From NCBI GenBank assembly GCA_030761205.1, contig JAULJL010000039.1, forward strand, positions 4,784,001-4,848,000: a stretch of DNA of 64,000 nt, read 5' to 3'. Under the pieces are notes generated by a model that had not been told where the DNA came from, made no database searches, and was given only the letters and a program-made list of their open reading frames with translations. Source of the stretch: Fremontodendron californicum (taxonomy: Eukaryota > Streptophyta > Magnoliopsida > Malvales > Malvaceae). Made by a program: the position numbers and the translations under genes. Shown piece by piece: positions 22,303 through 34,149 of this stretch; within the stretch, counting starts at the first letter, position 1, and each line of letters begins with the position of its first letter.

Positions 22303-23548
22303 TGTAAGACACTCGTAAGTACGAGATCAATTTGAGACAATTAAAACTTGCGGATGGCTCGAGGTTAAACTTTGAAATGCCTATATAAAGGATGGGCTAC
22401 CATGTGGTACACATGTTGTATGATAAATTGTAGAGTTGGGGGTTTAATCGAGTGGTTAAGTGATTTAACCCCAAATTTACTAAAAGTCGGGATAGGAAAA
22501 AGTTCGTAAAATGTGATAATTTGACTTCACATAGTGTTGATATGCGATATAACATTATTTGGGAGTGTTAGAACAAGAATAGACAGAAAAATCAAAAAAA
22601 TGTGAACCAGGGGTATTTTGGTCATTTTACCCAAAATTTTGTTTTTAGTCCGTAAATGGTACCAATGGACTAAGTGATTATACAAGATCATAATATGATG
22701 TTTAGATAAAAAATTGGACATTAAAATCAAATCCGATAGCTAAAATTGTCTAATTCGTCATTTAGTGACGCTGGCGTAAATTACCGTAAAAACATGCTTC
22801 GGAATTTTTCGGAACTGATCCGAACACATGGATATATGTTATAACATATGAGAATTATGAATATGACAAGAAAAATAAAAAACAGAGTTGAAACCGAATA
22901 CGTCCTTAAGTAACCTAAAGGAATGAAAATCGAGAACTGACCGCGGGAAGGTCTGAAAAAGGTTTTAAATGTATCAATGGATTAATATAGACATAAAATG
23001 ATGTTAGCAATCTACTGGTGAAATCAGAACAAAATTTGGAGCTAAAACCGAAAAAGTCAAAATATTGACCCGTCGACGCTCCGAGGCCCGGATTTGGGTT
23101 TCAAGATATCAAAAAATTTCCTAAACATGTAGATTAGTATATTATCATATTTGGAACATATCCGTGTCAAGAAAAGTGAAAAACGGGCTTCCGAACGTTA
23201 AAATTACACTTTGGTCTCTTTAAGGTACTAAAAGACAAAATAGGGGCAAAATGGTCATTTGACCATGGCTCACTTATTAAGTCTGAAAATCAGACTTCTT
23301 CCTCCCCCATTTTCACGTGAAAACCAGAAAAAAGAGAAAAATAAGAGGGGAAGCCATGGAAGCTTGCTTCCAAGCTTTCTCTCTTCTCTGTTTATTAGGC
23401 AAATCACCAAAATTTTCAAAGATTTCACAAACCCAAAGGTAACTTCATGTTCTAAGCTTGATTTTGATGTTATATTTTGAAGATTTTGCCTTTAAATATG
23501 AGAAACCATGTGGGCTAAAAATTGGTGGTGGTGAACCACCATGTTGCC
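22303..23548 (+). repeat. Tek-1 3' LTR, first part (up to Ath-2)
   Basis: TGTAAGACAC to ATGTTGCC, homologous to 15873-17115 with scattered substitutions. The last five bases, TTGCC (23544-23548), are the left target duplication of Ath-2. Confidence 0.93.
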
Positions 23549-25049
23549 TGATGGAGACTCAATTAAGAGTTGTAAACCCAAGTGCAGGTTATGTTCAAGT
23601 AATAAATTCTCGGGTGTCCGAGGTCGAACCACAGGGAAGCGTATTAGTAAGTATAAGTTTATAAATATATAAAAAAAAGAAAATAAACAAGATATTAGGG
23701 AATCAATAACAAAGAAAGTAAACAAGATATTAGAGAACAAAATAAACAAAATAACATAAAAGAAATTAAACAAGATATAAAAAACAATAAGAAAAGATGT
23801 TGAGGTTAGAGAATCCACTCTTGGTGTTATGCTAAGATTAATCTTGTTTTATTACACAATTGAAATCCACACATAAGGGAGGTTCCAATCGGAAGGTTTA
23901 GCAATTCAGTCAAAATTGTCCAACGTCCATAGCATATGATATTATGTTCATTTGGTGTCCTCAAAACTCATAAAAAGAGTCCAAGCATTCCTTATGCCAA
24001 GGTATATGTCTACAACAAATCAAGGTTATGAAACCAAGCATTTACTGTGCCATTTTCATTGTCAATAATGAATCAAGATCCCTACTTTGCAAGTATGATT
24101 TTAAACCAAAAGAAAATATTATCTATACTAAATGATGATTCATTTTAGCTCATGTTTAAGAGACTAACCTTAGCATTTACCAAAAGCTTCACCTCATCAC
24201 CTCAACAATATGATTAGCAACACATACTAGATATGAATAAAATGAAAAGAAATGTAAGAAACATAAGTAAATAAAGAAAAAGAAAACTAGAGAAAGGAAA
24301 GAAGAAGAAAACTTAGAGAATTTTATTACAATGGCTAATATCCTACCAATGTATCAATCTCTCTTACACTCATCCAAGGCCCTCTATTTATACACATTTT
24401 GAAGAGCTAAATGACAAGAGACAAGCTTTATAAATTTCAAAGGTAGGTATAATAGGTGGGTGCATTTTTCTAACAATTTTGGTCATATTGTATGACAATT
24501 CTGATCAGCCAGCTTGATGGTCGATTTTGTCAAAGTTGGAGGCTCGATCTGATCAAATTGTCTTATAGAAAAATATACCCCTATCAGTTACGGATCCACA
24601 GCCGTTGGAATCAGATAATTTTCTCACGTGGATCGGAAGATATGGTCAAAATACCAAAATAGGTCAGCACAGACGTCATTGCACATCAGCCAACTTGATG
24701 GTCATTTTCGCTAGGGAAAACGACTCCGTTTCAAGAAGTGTAAAACATGAAAAAGATAGATATGCCTCTTAACTTTGCACGGTTAAAATTTCAGCCTTAT
24801 TACTTCAGTGAAACTCCAGAGATAGCTGATATGGAAAAAGGTGTCGAAACTGGAACGGAACTGGATTTGCCCTTAATTGTTGATTTAACCTAGTAATCTG
24901 AAATCACTCAAAGAAACTCGTGAAAAACACCAAATTACATAAAAATATAAAAAATCATAAACACAATTAGACTAAGCAATAATAACTCGTATTTGACACA
25001 AAATAATAATAAAACATAACTAAAAACTATATAATTATACGAGTTATCA
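23549..25049 (-). repeat. 3' LTR of Ath-2 (1501 bp)
   Basis: In + orientation TGATGGAGAC ... CGAGTTATCA. TATA box on the reverse strand near 24385-24393. Same length as its partner, with a dozen or more single-base differences noted by eye. Confidence 0.95.
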
Positions 25050-25062
25050 CACCCCCACACTT
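25050..25062 (-). other. Polypurine tract of Ath-2
   Basis: Reverse strand reads AAGTGTGGGGGTG next to the LTR. Further copies of the core lie at 25934-25944 and 26597-26608. Confidence 0.9.
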
Positions 25063-26880
25063 AGATTGTTGCTAGTCCCTAGCAACGACTCAATAAAAAT
25101 AAAATAAGAAAATCTAATCTAATCCATTTTCGTAGGAAATCACGGTGGCATTTAGCATGTGACACAAGCCTTTAAACCCTTAGGTGTCCCTAGTGGACGA
25201 GTTTAGTCTCGTGAGGGTTTGCTAGAACGATACCCACAAACATTGAAAAACTAAAATATAAGTAAACTACATACACTAAAAATATTTACTCCTAATCCTT
25301 TCAATATAAATTAGAGACAATCTTTGAACAAGTCTTATAAACTAATCAATAGCTCAAAGAATTTCACAAAAAATCATGCTTGAATGTAAATAAATGAGTT
25401 AAGCCAATATTAACATAACATATTTCAATCAAAATAGTGTATATTCAAACTTAATCTCAACTTCTCACATGGGATACTCTCTTGATTTTCACTCTTTAAA
25501 GTAGTGGTAAAGTGTTTACACTCAATCAATATCATGAAAACACTTCTACCATATGCTTGCTTGTCCACCTATTCTCCACTATTTAGATCATACAACTTCA
25601 TAAATCAAGAGGTCTTTATTCAAGGTTGTAATGGGGCCAAAGGGTTATAATGTGGTTAAAGAACAAAAGGATAAAGATATCACAAAGGTTCCAAAGAGTT
25701 CATAGAGTTTAGAGACATAATAAGATCATACAAATAAAACTTCTCAAAACTCTTATAAAGCACATAATAACATAGGCTAAATATTCATGTTGAGCCTTTG
25801 CATCATTCTAACCAACTTTGTAACATCTTTTTCTAGAAGTTCAAGAGAAGATTTTTTTTGTTTTTTTTTAATATGGGAATGTATTTGACAATGAGCCCTT
25901 TCTTTTTCTCTTGACTTTTTCTTTTCTTTTCTTCCCCCACACTTATCTTTTGTTTCTAACCCAGATTTTCAACTAAAAATATCCCTTTTTTTTTTTGCAA
26001 TATGTCTCAAAATATATAATCCATCTTTAGAACAAGGGTAAGGATATAAGTATATTTAGGCTAGGTGTAAGTTGTGGTTACCAATAAAACAGCATAATTA
26101 ATGTAGGCTCAAATTGGCTCACTAGTGGGGATGTTCTCTTAGAACATTAATAATGGATGGCTGTTTGGCTCTGGTTATAATCCTAATGCCTCTATCATAT
26201 TCATGTTGTCACATGTATCAATACAATCTCAAACGGTTTAAAGCAAGTTCTAGAGAATCATGTAATCATAAGAGCACTCAAGAAAGAAATTAGATTGATT
26301 TGTATAATGCATCAATCATTATAGGCTCAAAAACTCACAAGGATGATTATACAAGTCAGATTAAGTCTAAACATTCTTCTTTCTCAATCAACATATCATA
26401 TTAACATTGGCTCATAAAAATTAGTATCAAGCTTAATTCTCATGAAAATCTTCTCACTAATAACCAGTTTAGACCTATGCAATTCATATCTCATCATTGT
26501 ATTAAAAAGGAACTAAAACACACTAAAAAAATAATAATAATAAAGACTCATAAAAAAAAAAATAGTAGACAAAAATAAAAGAAATCCTAAATCATTCCCC
26601 CCACACTTAATTCTTACATTGTCCTCAATGTAAGTCTATTAACCCAAATGAAAGAATCATGTGTAAGAGAAAAGAACTAATAACATAAGAATAGGAATAA
26701 CTAGACTCAAAACAAACTCATGCAACCTAAATAATCCTAAAATACTAAACAAAAATTAACAAGTAAACATAAAAAGATTAAAATCAAACTGACAAGGTAT
26801 GTCTCAAGTCTCCCTTACTCAGACCTTGTTCAGAATGAATACTTCTAAATGTCTTAAAACACAACAATTTTTTATTTTTT
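25063..26880 (-). other. Ath-2 3' untranslated region
   Basis: Homologous to 640-2462 of Ath-1 and 46043-47830 of Ath-3. No coding region recognised. It carries the two internal polypurine-like copies. Confidence 0.8.
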
Positions 26881-27247
26881 TTAGTAGGGGGTAAGGGACA
26901 TATTACCTGCAGAGGTTGCTAACCACTTATTATAACTGAGACACAACAAACAAAATGTTAGATAATGTCGCCGAAAGTGTATTTGACCTGTCAGAAGAAA
27001 ATGTTAACCTAACAAATGTTTTTTGCGTGATTTCAGGAAGAAAATCAAAAAGAGAAGAAAAATCAACCGTAAAAGACCAATGCAAAAAAAAAAAATGAGA
27101 ATAATTACACAAATCGAACAACACGTAAATTAAACCGAAATGAAGTTATTGCAAATCAAACCAAAAACTGAGAAGTCATTTATTGTAGTTGTGATTGTGG
27201 CTCACATCATCCTCTGGTTTTACGTCCAGAAACGGCTTAAACGCCTT
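26881..27247 (-). other. Residual cargo flanks in Ath-2 (LOG deleted)
   Basis: Right to left: the end of gene X and X-LOG spacer (27247 to about 26970), which matches 48640-48840 of Ath-3 but keeps about 100 bases more, then an abrupt join to the sequence that follows LOG (26960 to 26890, matching 47835-47918). The join falls at ATAATGT (about 26963-26969), a 7-base word present at both edges of the LOG segment in Ath-3. The simplest reading is deletion of LOG from an ancestor that carried it. Confidence 0.75.
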
Positions 27248-30091
27248 CTATGAGTCGAGGATATGCTTCCCATCCAGTTTTCTTACAAGCTGGCAAACAG
27301 GGTCTTTTAACATCAGATTCCCAAGATGTTGCCATTCCCTTTGGAATTGCGGCCATAAATCAAGAATTTCTCTTTGTACGTCTCCACTAGGATGCGTCTC
27401 AAGAGAAAGTTGGATATTACCCAAATTCTCCTTACTCAGTCCATCCTTAATGAATTCAATTTTATCATCTCGATTAGAGGACGGAATCCCAATAGAACGA
27501 CATTTACCGTTACACGTCCATCGTGCACATTTGTGGCAATTTGAACTCATGCGCTTTGCTCGTCGCTTCTTTGCAAAAGTGCTTCTACCCAAAAAGGAAT
27601 ATTTTAGCTCGGATGGCAATGGTTTTAAATCCAGCTTGGGTGGTTCAATAGTTGATGGTACAGTGACATTTGTGAGTGATGGAAGTTCCTCAAACTTTTG
27701 TTTCCAACAATGCTTAACCTGAAAAGAATTTAACAAAGAATCAGTGTGTGAAATTTCTGAAGCATTATCAAACTCACATTCAATTAAATAAGCTTCTAAA
27801 GGATCATGGAATGTGGTAGTGGTGAGATGTTCATGAACAAGTTCTTCAATGAAATCCACTTCATGTACTTCTGAATCATCACCAGGTTGCTTGCAAGTGT
27901 TGAACACATTTAATTCTAAAGTCATATTTCCAAAAGAAATGTTCAACATACCATTCCTGCAATTTATCAGAGCATTAGAAGTTGCAAGAAATGGACGGCC
28001 TAATATAACAGGAATTTGAACATTTGGATTTGAAACAGGATGTGTGTCCAAAACAATAAAATCAACAGGGAAGTAAAAATTATCAATTTGAACCAAAACA
28101 TCTTCAACTATCCCTCGAGGAATTTTTACAGAACGATCAGCTAGTTGAAGTGTAACAGGTGTTTCCTTGAGTTCACCTAAACCTAACTGCTGATAAACAG
28201 AAAAAGGCAAAAGATTAACACTAGCACCAAGATCAAGCAATGCACGTTCTATTCTAGTGTTTCCAATGATGCATGAGATTGTTGGACATCCAGGATCTTT
28301 GAATTTTGGTGGAGTAAGGTGCTGAATGATTGAGCTCACACTTTCCGTCAGAAATGCTTTCTTTTGTACATTATGTTTCCTTTTAACTGTGCACATGTCC
28401 TTCAAAAATTTAGCATAAGATGAAACTTGTTTGATTGCATCCAATAAAGGAATGTTAATCTTAACTTGTTTGAAAAGTTCATAAATTTCTGCATTTTGAT
28501 TCAAATTCTTTATTGTTTGCAACCTTTGAGGAAAAGGAGCAGGATGCATACCTTTTTCTTTGTCCAAATTTTCAAGAAGTTCAGACTTACCATCATCCTT
28601 ACCATTACTTTTCGGAGGGGAAGGAGGATCTTGGTCTTTTGATGGAATGTTTTTTTCAATTGCCTTTCCACTTCGAAGAGTTGTGATAGAACTGGCATTT
28701 TCCTGTTGAGTTTCATTGGAGCAAGAAACAAGACATTGAGTAGAAGGGTTAGGCTGAGGTTGAGCAGGAAACTTACCTTTTTCTTGAGTGCGTAATGAAG
28801 CTGTCAATGTGGACAAGGTGTTTTTGATCTCATTGATGTCCTGTGAAGTTTGATTATTCACATTTGCTTGTGTTTGCATGAATGCTTGCAATGTCTCTTC
28901 CAAGGTTTGTACACGTGAAGGTTGATAGGAAAAAGTGTTGCCCGACTTTTGAGATTGTGGTACCTGAACATGATTATTATTTCGCCAACTGAAGTTGGGA
29001 TGATTTCTCCATTCAGGGTTATACGTTTCAGAGTAAGGAGAAGGAAAAGGCTTTTTAAATGTGTTTATGGAATTTACTTGATCATGCAATGCTTCTTTAA
29101 GAATGGGAATGTTTGGACATTCAGAAGTGGGGTGTCCCATGATTTCACAAATTCCACAACTTTCTTCATTTTTAACCGTTTTGACTTCTTTTACTTCTCT
29201 AAGTTCCATGGCTTCAATCTTTCTAGCCAAATTAGCTACTTTAGCTTTTATCTCATCTTCTTGACTAAAATGATATTTACCTCTGTTAGAAACAAGATTA
29301 TATCTATTGGAACTTTCAGAGGAATTATCTGTGTGCCAGGCTTGAGAGTTATCTGCCAAATGGTCTAGGTAGTCAAAGGCTTCTTCAGGTTCTTTTTCTA
29401 GAAACTCACCGTTACACATTGTTTCAACAAATTGTTTAGTTTCGGGAGTTAAACTTTCATAAAAGAAACTAATAAGACGCCATTTTTCAAAACCATGATG
29501 TGGACAAGAACTTAACAAATCTTTAAAACGCTCCCAGCACTGAAAGAATGCTTCATTTTGATTTTGATTGAAATTTTGAATCTGTCTTTTCAAAGCAGTA
29601 GTTTTATGTGCTGGGAAAAATTTCTTTAGAAACTCAGTTTGTAATTCTTGCCATGTGCCAATTGACCTTGGTTTTAAATTATGAAGACAAATTTTTGCTT
29701 TATCTTTTAAAGAAAAAGGAAATAATTTTAGCTTGACAATTTCATTTGTGCATTGTTGGTCATTAAAGGTGACACATACATCTTCGAAGTCTTTTAGAAA
29801 AGAGTAAGCACTTTCCGATTCTAACCCATGGAAATTTCGAAGCAAAGCTATCATACCTGGTTTAAAACGAAAGTTGTTTGCATTGAGAGGAAAAATAAAA
29901 CAAGAGGGTGATGAGCTTCGAGTTGGTTGCAAGTAGTCACGCATGGTGCGTACATGTCTGTTCTCATCTTCAGCATGAACACTTTCATTGTCAGCCATGG
30001 TAGGAGTTGTATTAGAAAGATTACCTGAAAAAGTTTCACAATAAAATCTAACTAAACGACGAGATCTAAAATCACGTCGCCAAACAAGCAT
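27248..30091 (-). CDS. Athila Gag-protease fused in frame to captured protein X (947 aa)
   Basis: One uninterrupted frame. Residues ~1-300: Gag with the RTMRDYLQPTRSS motif and a retrotransposon gag domain (NEAFFQCWERFKDLLSSCPHHG). Residues ~312-325: zinc knuckle CGICEIMGHPTSEC (C-X2-C-X4-H-X4-C), for RNA binding. Residues ~616-625: aspartic protease site LLDLGASVNLLP, with ILGRPFLAT about 90 residues on. At about residue 834 (nt ~27589) protease sequence (KYSFLG) runs directly into RSTFAKKRR, the middle of cargo gene X, keeping the CHKCARWTCNGKC cluster and ending at the X stop. The Met at residue 32 (nt 29998, MADNESV) may be the real start, since Gag of this type usually begins near there. 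RT, RNase H and integrase are missing. Confidence 0.9.
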   Translation of the reverse strand: MLVWRRDFRSRRLVRFYCETFSGNLSNTTPTMADNESVHAEDENRHVRTMRDYLQPTRSSSPSCFIFPLNANNFRFKPGMIALLRNFHGLESESAYSFLKDFEDVCVTFNDQQCTNEIVKLKLFPFSLKDKAKICLHNLKPRSIGTWQELQTEFLKKFFPAHKTTALKRQIQNFNQNQNEAFFQCWERFKDLLSSCPHHGFEKWRLISFFYESLTPETKQFVETMCNGEFLEKEPEEAFDYLDHLADNSQAWHTDNSSESSNRYNLVSNRGKYHFSQEDEIKAKVANLARKIEAMELREVKEVKTVKNEESCGICEIMGHPTSECPNIPILKEALHDQVNSINTFKKPFPSPYSETYNPEWRNHPNFSWRNNNHVQVPQSQKSGNTFSYQPSRVQTLEETLQAFMQTQANVNNQTSQDINEIKNTLSTLTASLRTQEKGKFPAQPQPNPSTQCLVSCSNETQQENASSITTLRSGKAIEKNIPSKDQDPPSPPKSNGKDDGKSELLENLDKEKGMHPAPFPQRLQTIKNLNQNAEIYELFKQVKINIPLLDAIKQVSSYAKFLKDMCTVKRKHNVQKKAFLTESVSSIIQHLTPPKFKDPGCPTISCIIGNTRIERALLDLGASVNLLPFSVYQQLGLGELKETPVTLQLADRSVKIPRGIVEDVLVQIDNFYFPVDFIVLDTHPVSNPNVQIPVILGRPFLATSNALINCRNGMLNISFGNMTLELNVFNTCKQPGDDSEVHEVDFIEELVHEHLTTTTFHDPLEAYLIECEFDNASEISHTDSLLNSFQVKHCWKQKFEELPSLTNVTVPSTIEPPKLDLKPLPSELKYSFLGRSTFAKKRRAKRMSSNCHKCARWTCNGKCRSIGIPSSNRDDKIEFIKDGLSKENLGNIQLSLETHPSGDVQREILDLWPQFQREWQHLGNLMLKDPVCQLVRKLDGKHILDS

Positions 30092-30105
30092 AAAACAAAG
30101 TTAAT

Positions 30106-30345
30106 ATACAGATTAGGCGGTATAACCAGCAAATAAAAATAAAACAAAGTTAATATACAATATAAATATAAATATATAGAAAATTAGGCGGTATAACCAG
30201 CCAAAATAAATCAAAGTTAATATACAGATTAGGCGGTATAACCAGCCAATAAAAATAAATATATAGAAAATTAGACGGTATAACCAGCCAATAAATCAAA
30301 GTTAATATACAAATTAGGCGGTATAACCAGCGAATAAAAATAAAT
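30106..30345 (-). repeat. Leader repeats of Ath-2 (5 units)
   Basis: Five copies of a unit centred on TTAGGCGGTATAACCAGC (as read on +), spaced about 45-65 bp with AT-rich filler, lie between the PBS and gag. Ath-3 has two copies (52645-52720). The region corresponds to the 5' leader, where packaging signals usually lie; that role is inference. Confidence 0.88.
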
Positions 30346-30376
30346 ATACTTATAAACTTATATACTTAGTATTGCC

Positions 30377-30394
30377 TCCCCGGCAACGGCGCCA
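30377..30394 (-). other. Primer-binding site of Ath-2
   Basis: Reverse strand TGGCGCCGTTGCCGGGGA, six bases inside the 5' LTR. This is the classic Athila PBS, complementary to the 3' end of plant tRNA-Asp. Confidence 0.92.
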
Positions 30395-30400
30395 AAAACT

Positions 30401-31901
30401 TGATGGAGACTCAATTAAGAGTTGTAAACCCAAGTGCAGGTTATGTTCAAGTAATAAATTCTCGGGTGTCCGAGGTCGAACCACAGGGAAGCGTATTAGT
30501 AAGTATAAGTTTATAAATATATAAGAAAAAGAAAATAAACAAGATATTAGGGAATCAATAACAAAGAAAGTAAACAAGATATTAGAGAACAAAATAAACA
30601 AAATAACATAAAAGAAATTAAACAAGATATAAAAAACAATAAGAAAAGATGTTGAGGTTAGAGAATCCACTCTTGGTGTTATGCTAAGATTAATCTTGTT
30701 TTATTACACAATTGAAATCCACACATAAGGGAGGTTCCAATCGGAAGGTTTAGCAATTCAGTCAAAATTGTCCAACGTCCATAGCATATGATATTATGTT
30801 CATTTGGTGTCCTCAAAACTCATAAAAAGAGTCCAAGCATTCCTTATGCCAAGGTATATGTCTACAACAAATCAAGGTTATGAAACCAAGCATTTACTGT
30901 GCCATTTTCATTGTCAATAATGAATCAAGATCCCTACTTTGCAAGTATGATTTTAAATCAAAAGAAAATATTATCTATACTAAATGATGATTCATTTTAG
31001 CTCATGTTTAAGAGACTAACCTTAGCATTTACCAAAAGCTTCACCTCATCACCTCAACAATATGATTAGCAACACATACTAGATATGAATAAAATGAAAA
31101 GAAATGTAAGAAACATAAGTAAATAAAGAAAAAGAAAACTAGAGAAAGGAAAGAAGAAGAAAACTTAGAGAATTTTATTACAATGGCTAATATCCTACCA
31201 ATGTATCAATCTCTCTTACACTCATCCAAGGCCCTCTATTTATACACATTTTGGAGAGCTAAATGACAAGAGACAAGCTTTATAAATTTCAAAGGTAGGT
31301 ATAATAGGTGGGTGCATTTTTCTAACAATTTTCGTCATATTGTATGACAATTCTGATCAGCCAGCTTGATGGTCGATTTTGTCAATTTTGGAGGCTCGAT
31401 CTGATCAAATGGTCTTCTAGAAAAATACACCCCTATCAGTTACGGATCCACAGCCGTTGGAATCAGATAATTTGCTCACGTGGATCGGAAGATATGGTCA
31501 AAATACCAAAACAGGTCAGCACAGACGTCATTGCACATCAGCCAACTTGATTGTCGCTTTCGCTAGGGAAAACGACTCCGTTTCAAGAAGTGTAAAACAT
31601 GAAAAAGATAGATATGCCTCTTAACTTTGCACGGTTAAAATTGCAGCCTTATTACTTCAGTGAAACTCCAGATATAGCTGATATGGAAAAAGGTGTCGGA
31701 ACTGGAACGGAACTGGATTTGCCCTTAATTGTTGATTTAACCTAGTAATCTGAAATCACTCAAAGAAACTCGTGAAAAACACCAAATTACATAAAAATAT
31801 AAAAAATCATAAACACAATTAGACTAAGCAATAATAACTCGTATTTGACACAAAATAATAATAAAACATAACTAAAAACTATATAATTATACGAGTTATC
31901 A
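30401..31901 (-). repeat. 5' LTR of Ath-2 (1501 bp)
   Basis: In + orientation TGATGGAGAC ... GAGTTATCA, followed by TTGCC. The TATA box (reverse strand, near 31237-31245) is intact, so transcription of the fused Gag-PR-X frame is plausible. Confidence 0.95.
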
Positions 31902-31906
31902 TTGCC

Positions 31907-34144
31907 ACCATTTTTTTCGCCACGGGAGGTGTTCTTCTGCCTCCTTAAACTATAAATTAGTATCGGATAGCTTTGAATCAAAATTTAGAGGCTAAAACAA
32001 GTTTGGCCGAAACCCTAGCTTGCCCATGAGGTGGTGCCTCCACCTTCCTTTGTTGTTCGAGGCCACCGTTAGCTTTGCTGTCATCGTGTGAGTAACTTTC
32101 TAGTTGATTGTTGCTCCAAATTTTAATCCGAGCTAAGTGTAAAAATTTATTTGTAAAAATTCTTAAGCTGAATTTTTTTGGATAGGAGCTAACTATTATT
32201 AATAATGGGAATTTGAGTGTCCCGTAGTTGTAAAATATTTACAGAATATCCTGACGATGTCGTAGGTACCCATATCGTGGAGTTCGCTCGGGATCGCGAC
32301 AAAGTTATGAAAGTGTCGCTTTAATACTCGAAACAACACTGTGATTATTTAGGTTAATCTAGGAGGTAGATGTTGTTTTATATGCATTGTTGATTGATAC
32401 GGTTATTGAAACACAAAAGATTGCTCGGATCACGGAAATGGTAAGTTTTAAACCTTACGCAGATTAATGGCGTAAGTGTGGTGTTAATATGGTTACATGA
32501 GGTAAGTATTGTAGAGTTGAATGATAATGATTGTGAGTAAACGTGTAGCGATAAACGTAGGATCGTTAGATTATGTTATGACATACTGACTGTGATTGTA
32601 TAAATATATGACGTAGAATTACCTTATGATATCGAGTTCTCTTAAAGACGTGAGAAAAAGGTGATTATGTAATAATTCGGGATTGTCGTATGAGTGATCG
32701 ACCGTATGGTGCCACACTGTTCCTTGCTAGTATGCTTATTTAAATGCTATGTGATGCATATTTATTGTAATGTTCAGCTATGCCGAATTTGTAGGCTGCC
32801 ATTGTGCCCTATCGAATTTGTAGGCTGCCATTATGTCCTACCGGATTTGTAGGCTGCCATTGTGCCCTACTGGTTATGTAGGAGCCTTCGTGCCCTACCG
32901 GTTATGTAGGAGCCTTCGTGCCCTACCGGTTATGTAGGAGCCTCCGTGCCCTATTGGTTATGTAGGAGCCTTCGTGCCCTACCAGTTATGTAAGAGCCTT
33001 CTTGCCCTACCGGTTATGTAAGAACCTTCGTGCCCTACCGGTTCATTAGGAGCCTTCGTGCCCTACCGGTTATGTAGGAGCCTTCGTGCCCTACCGGTTA
33101 TGTAGGAGCCTTCGTGCCCTACCAGTTTTGTAGGAGTCTACGGACCCTACCGGATGTTATAGTTGTTTGTGATGTTGGATAGAAACATCCAGGTAATGTC
33201 CGGGATGCTACTATTGTACGACAAGGTGATGTCCAGGATGTTATTTTTGTACGGACAAGATGAGTCCGAGATGATATGGACAAGATAGTCCAGGATGACA
33301 AATATTACGGACTGGTATAAGTACGAGATGTTTTGATGATATAGACATGAGAAATTCTTAATTGATAATTGTGGAGGTATACACGTAAAATCGATTGTTA
33401 AATATTTTTGGCTACCGATTTTGGCTGGCCAATGGCCTATTTATATTCAGCACTCAGTATAGAAGAATTCATATAGGACAAATAATTTTTATAAGTCTCG
33501 AAATTTTTTTTAAATATTACTTTTCGGTTAATTAAACATGCTTGATATGTTTATGCTTTAATAGTTAAGAAAGGAAGCACAAAAGTTTCAAGTACTCTTC
33601 CTAGTTACCTTATACTCACTGAGTCTTTCGGCTAATTCCGTTTATTTTCATTCTTTTCAGATCTTGATAGACCCAGCTATTCCCAGATTTTGGATAGCTA
33701 GCTGCTCGTATACTTGTGGTAAGCGGATTGACCCAGGATGTGGTAAGCAGTGGCGATGGTGGGATACATTTTGCAGTCACTAGGGTATCATGGGTCCTAT
33801 GCATTTTGTGTATGATGTATAACGGCCACGGAGGCCTAGTATGATTTGGTGATGCTTATGCCGTTATGATATAATATAAATGTATATTTGTATATAAAAT
33901 GTCATAAAGGTTGAGTCTGCTGCGGGGCATCTTGGTTACTACCTATCGGAGGTGTCCAAACCGAGATGTCATGTGTTGATGATTATTACATTGCAAATAT
34001 TGATGATTGAGCGACAAACCCCCATGTAGGGCGAGATTATGCCAAAATTTTGTTTGATTTGGTTTCGTGGGTATATTCAGGCTTCAGAGATAGGGGCATA
34101 CCTTGTCTCTGGCCGGCCACATGCCCTGAATTTGGGGTGTGACA
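31907..34144 (+). repeat. Tek-1 3' LTR, second part
   Basis: Continues the LTR after Ath-2 from ACCATTTTTTTCGCC to GGTGTGACA, homologous to 17116-19264. It contains the 28-bp array with 13 units (32785-33153). It lacks about 20 bases near 32660 that the 5' LTR has (GTCCAAGAAACGGACAAGT near 17862). It is followed by the duplication ATAAC (34145-34149). Confidence 0.92.
32785..33153 (+). repeat. 28-bp tandem array in the Tek-1 3' LTR (13 units)
   Basis: Three GCTGCCATTGTG-type and ten GGAGCCTTCGTG-type units. There are three more units than in the 5' LTR, which accounts for most of the length difference between the two LTRs. Confidence 0.92.
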
Positions 34145-34149
34145 ATAAC

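Larger units (their letters stand above)
23549..31901 (-). mobile_element. Ath-2: complete non-autonomous Athila derivative with a Gag-PR-X fusion frame
   Basis: 8353 bp, LTRs 23549-25049 (3') and 30401-31901 (5'), each 1501 bp and about 1 percent different by eye. Perfect TTGCC duplication at 23544-23548 and 31902-31906; the empty site is at 17111-17115 in the Tek-1 5' LTR. PBS 30377-30394, leader repeats, one long open frame (27248-30091), 3' region, polypurine tract 25050-25062. It lacks RT, RNase H and integrase but keeps the C-terminal part of cargo gene X fused to protease and the flanks of the LOG cargo. It is recent and potentially mobilisable in trans. Confidence 0.95.
15873..34144 (+). 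mobile_element. Tek-1: large-LTR Ty3/gypsy element (Tekay/Del-like), internally deleted, split by Ath-2
   Basis: LTRs start TGTAAGA and end GGTGTGACA. The 5' LTR is 15873-19264 (3392 bp). The 3' LTR is 22303-23548 plus 31907-34144 (about 3484 bp after removing Ath-2). The internal region is only 3038 bp, with PBS, gag remnant, integrase remnant and polypurine tract. Flanking duplication: GTAAC (15868-15872) versus ATAAC (34145-34149), one mismatch. The empty site with ATAAC is in the Tat-2 5' LTR at 58648-58652, showing that the left copy mutated. LTR length, PBS and gag style suggest the Tekay/Del group; no chromodomain was seen. Confidence 0.9.

Noticed and set aside
28922..29368. 148-codon forward frame opposite the Gag knuckle region (also 51458-51904)
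   Set aside because: It is antisense to a well-supported Gag frame and shared only because the two elements are siblings.
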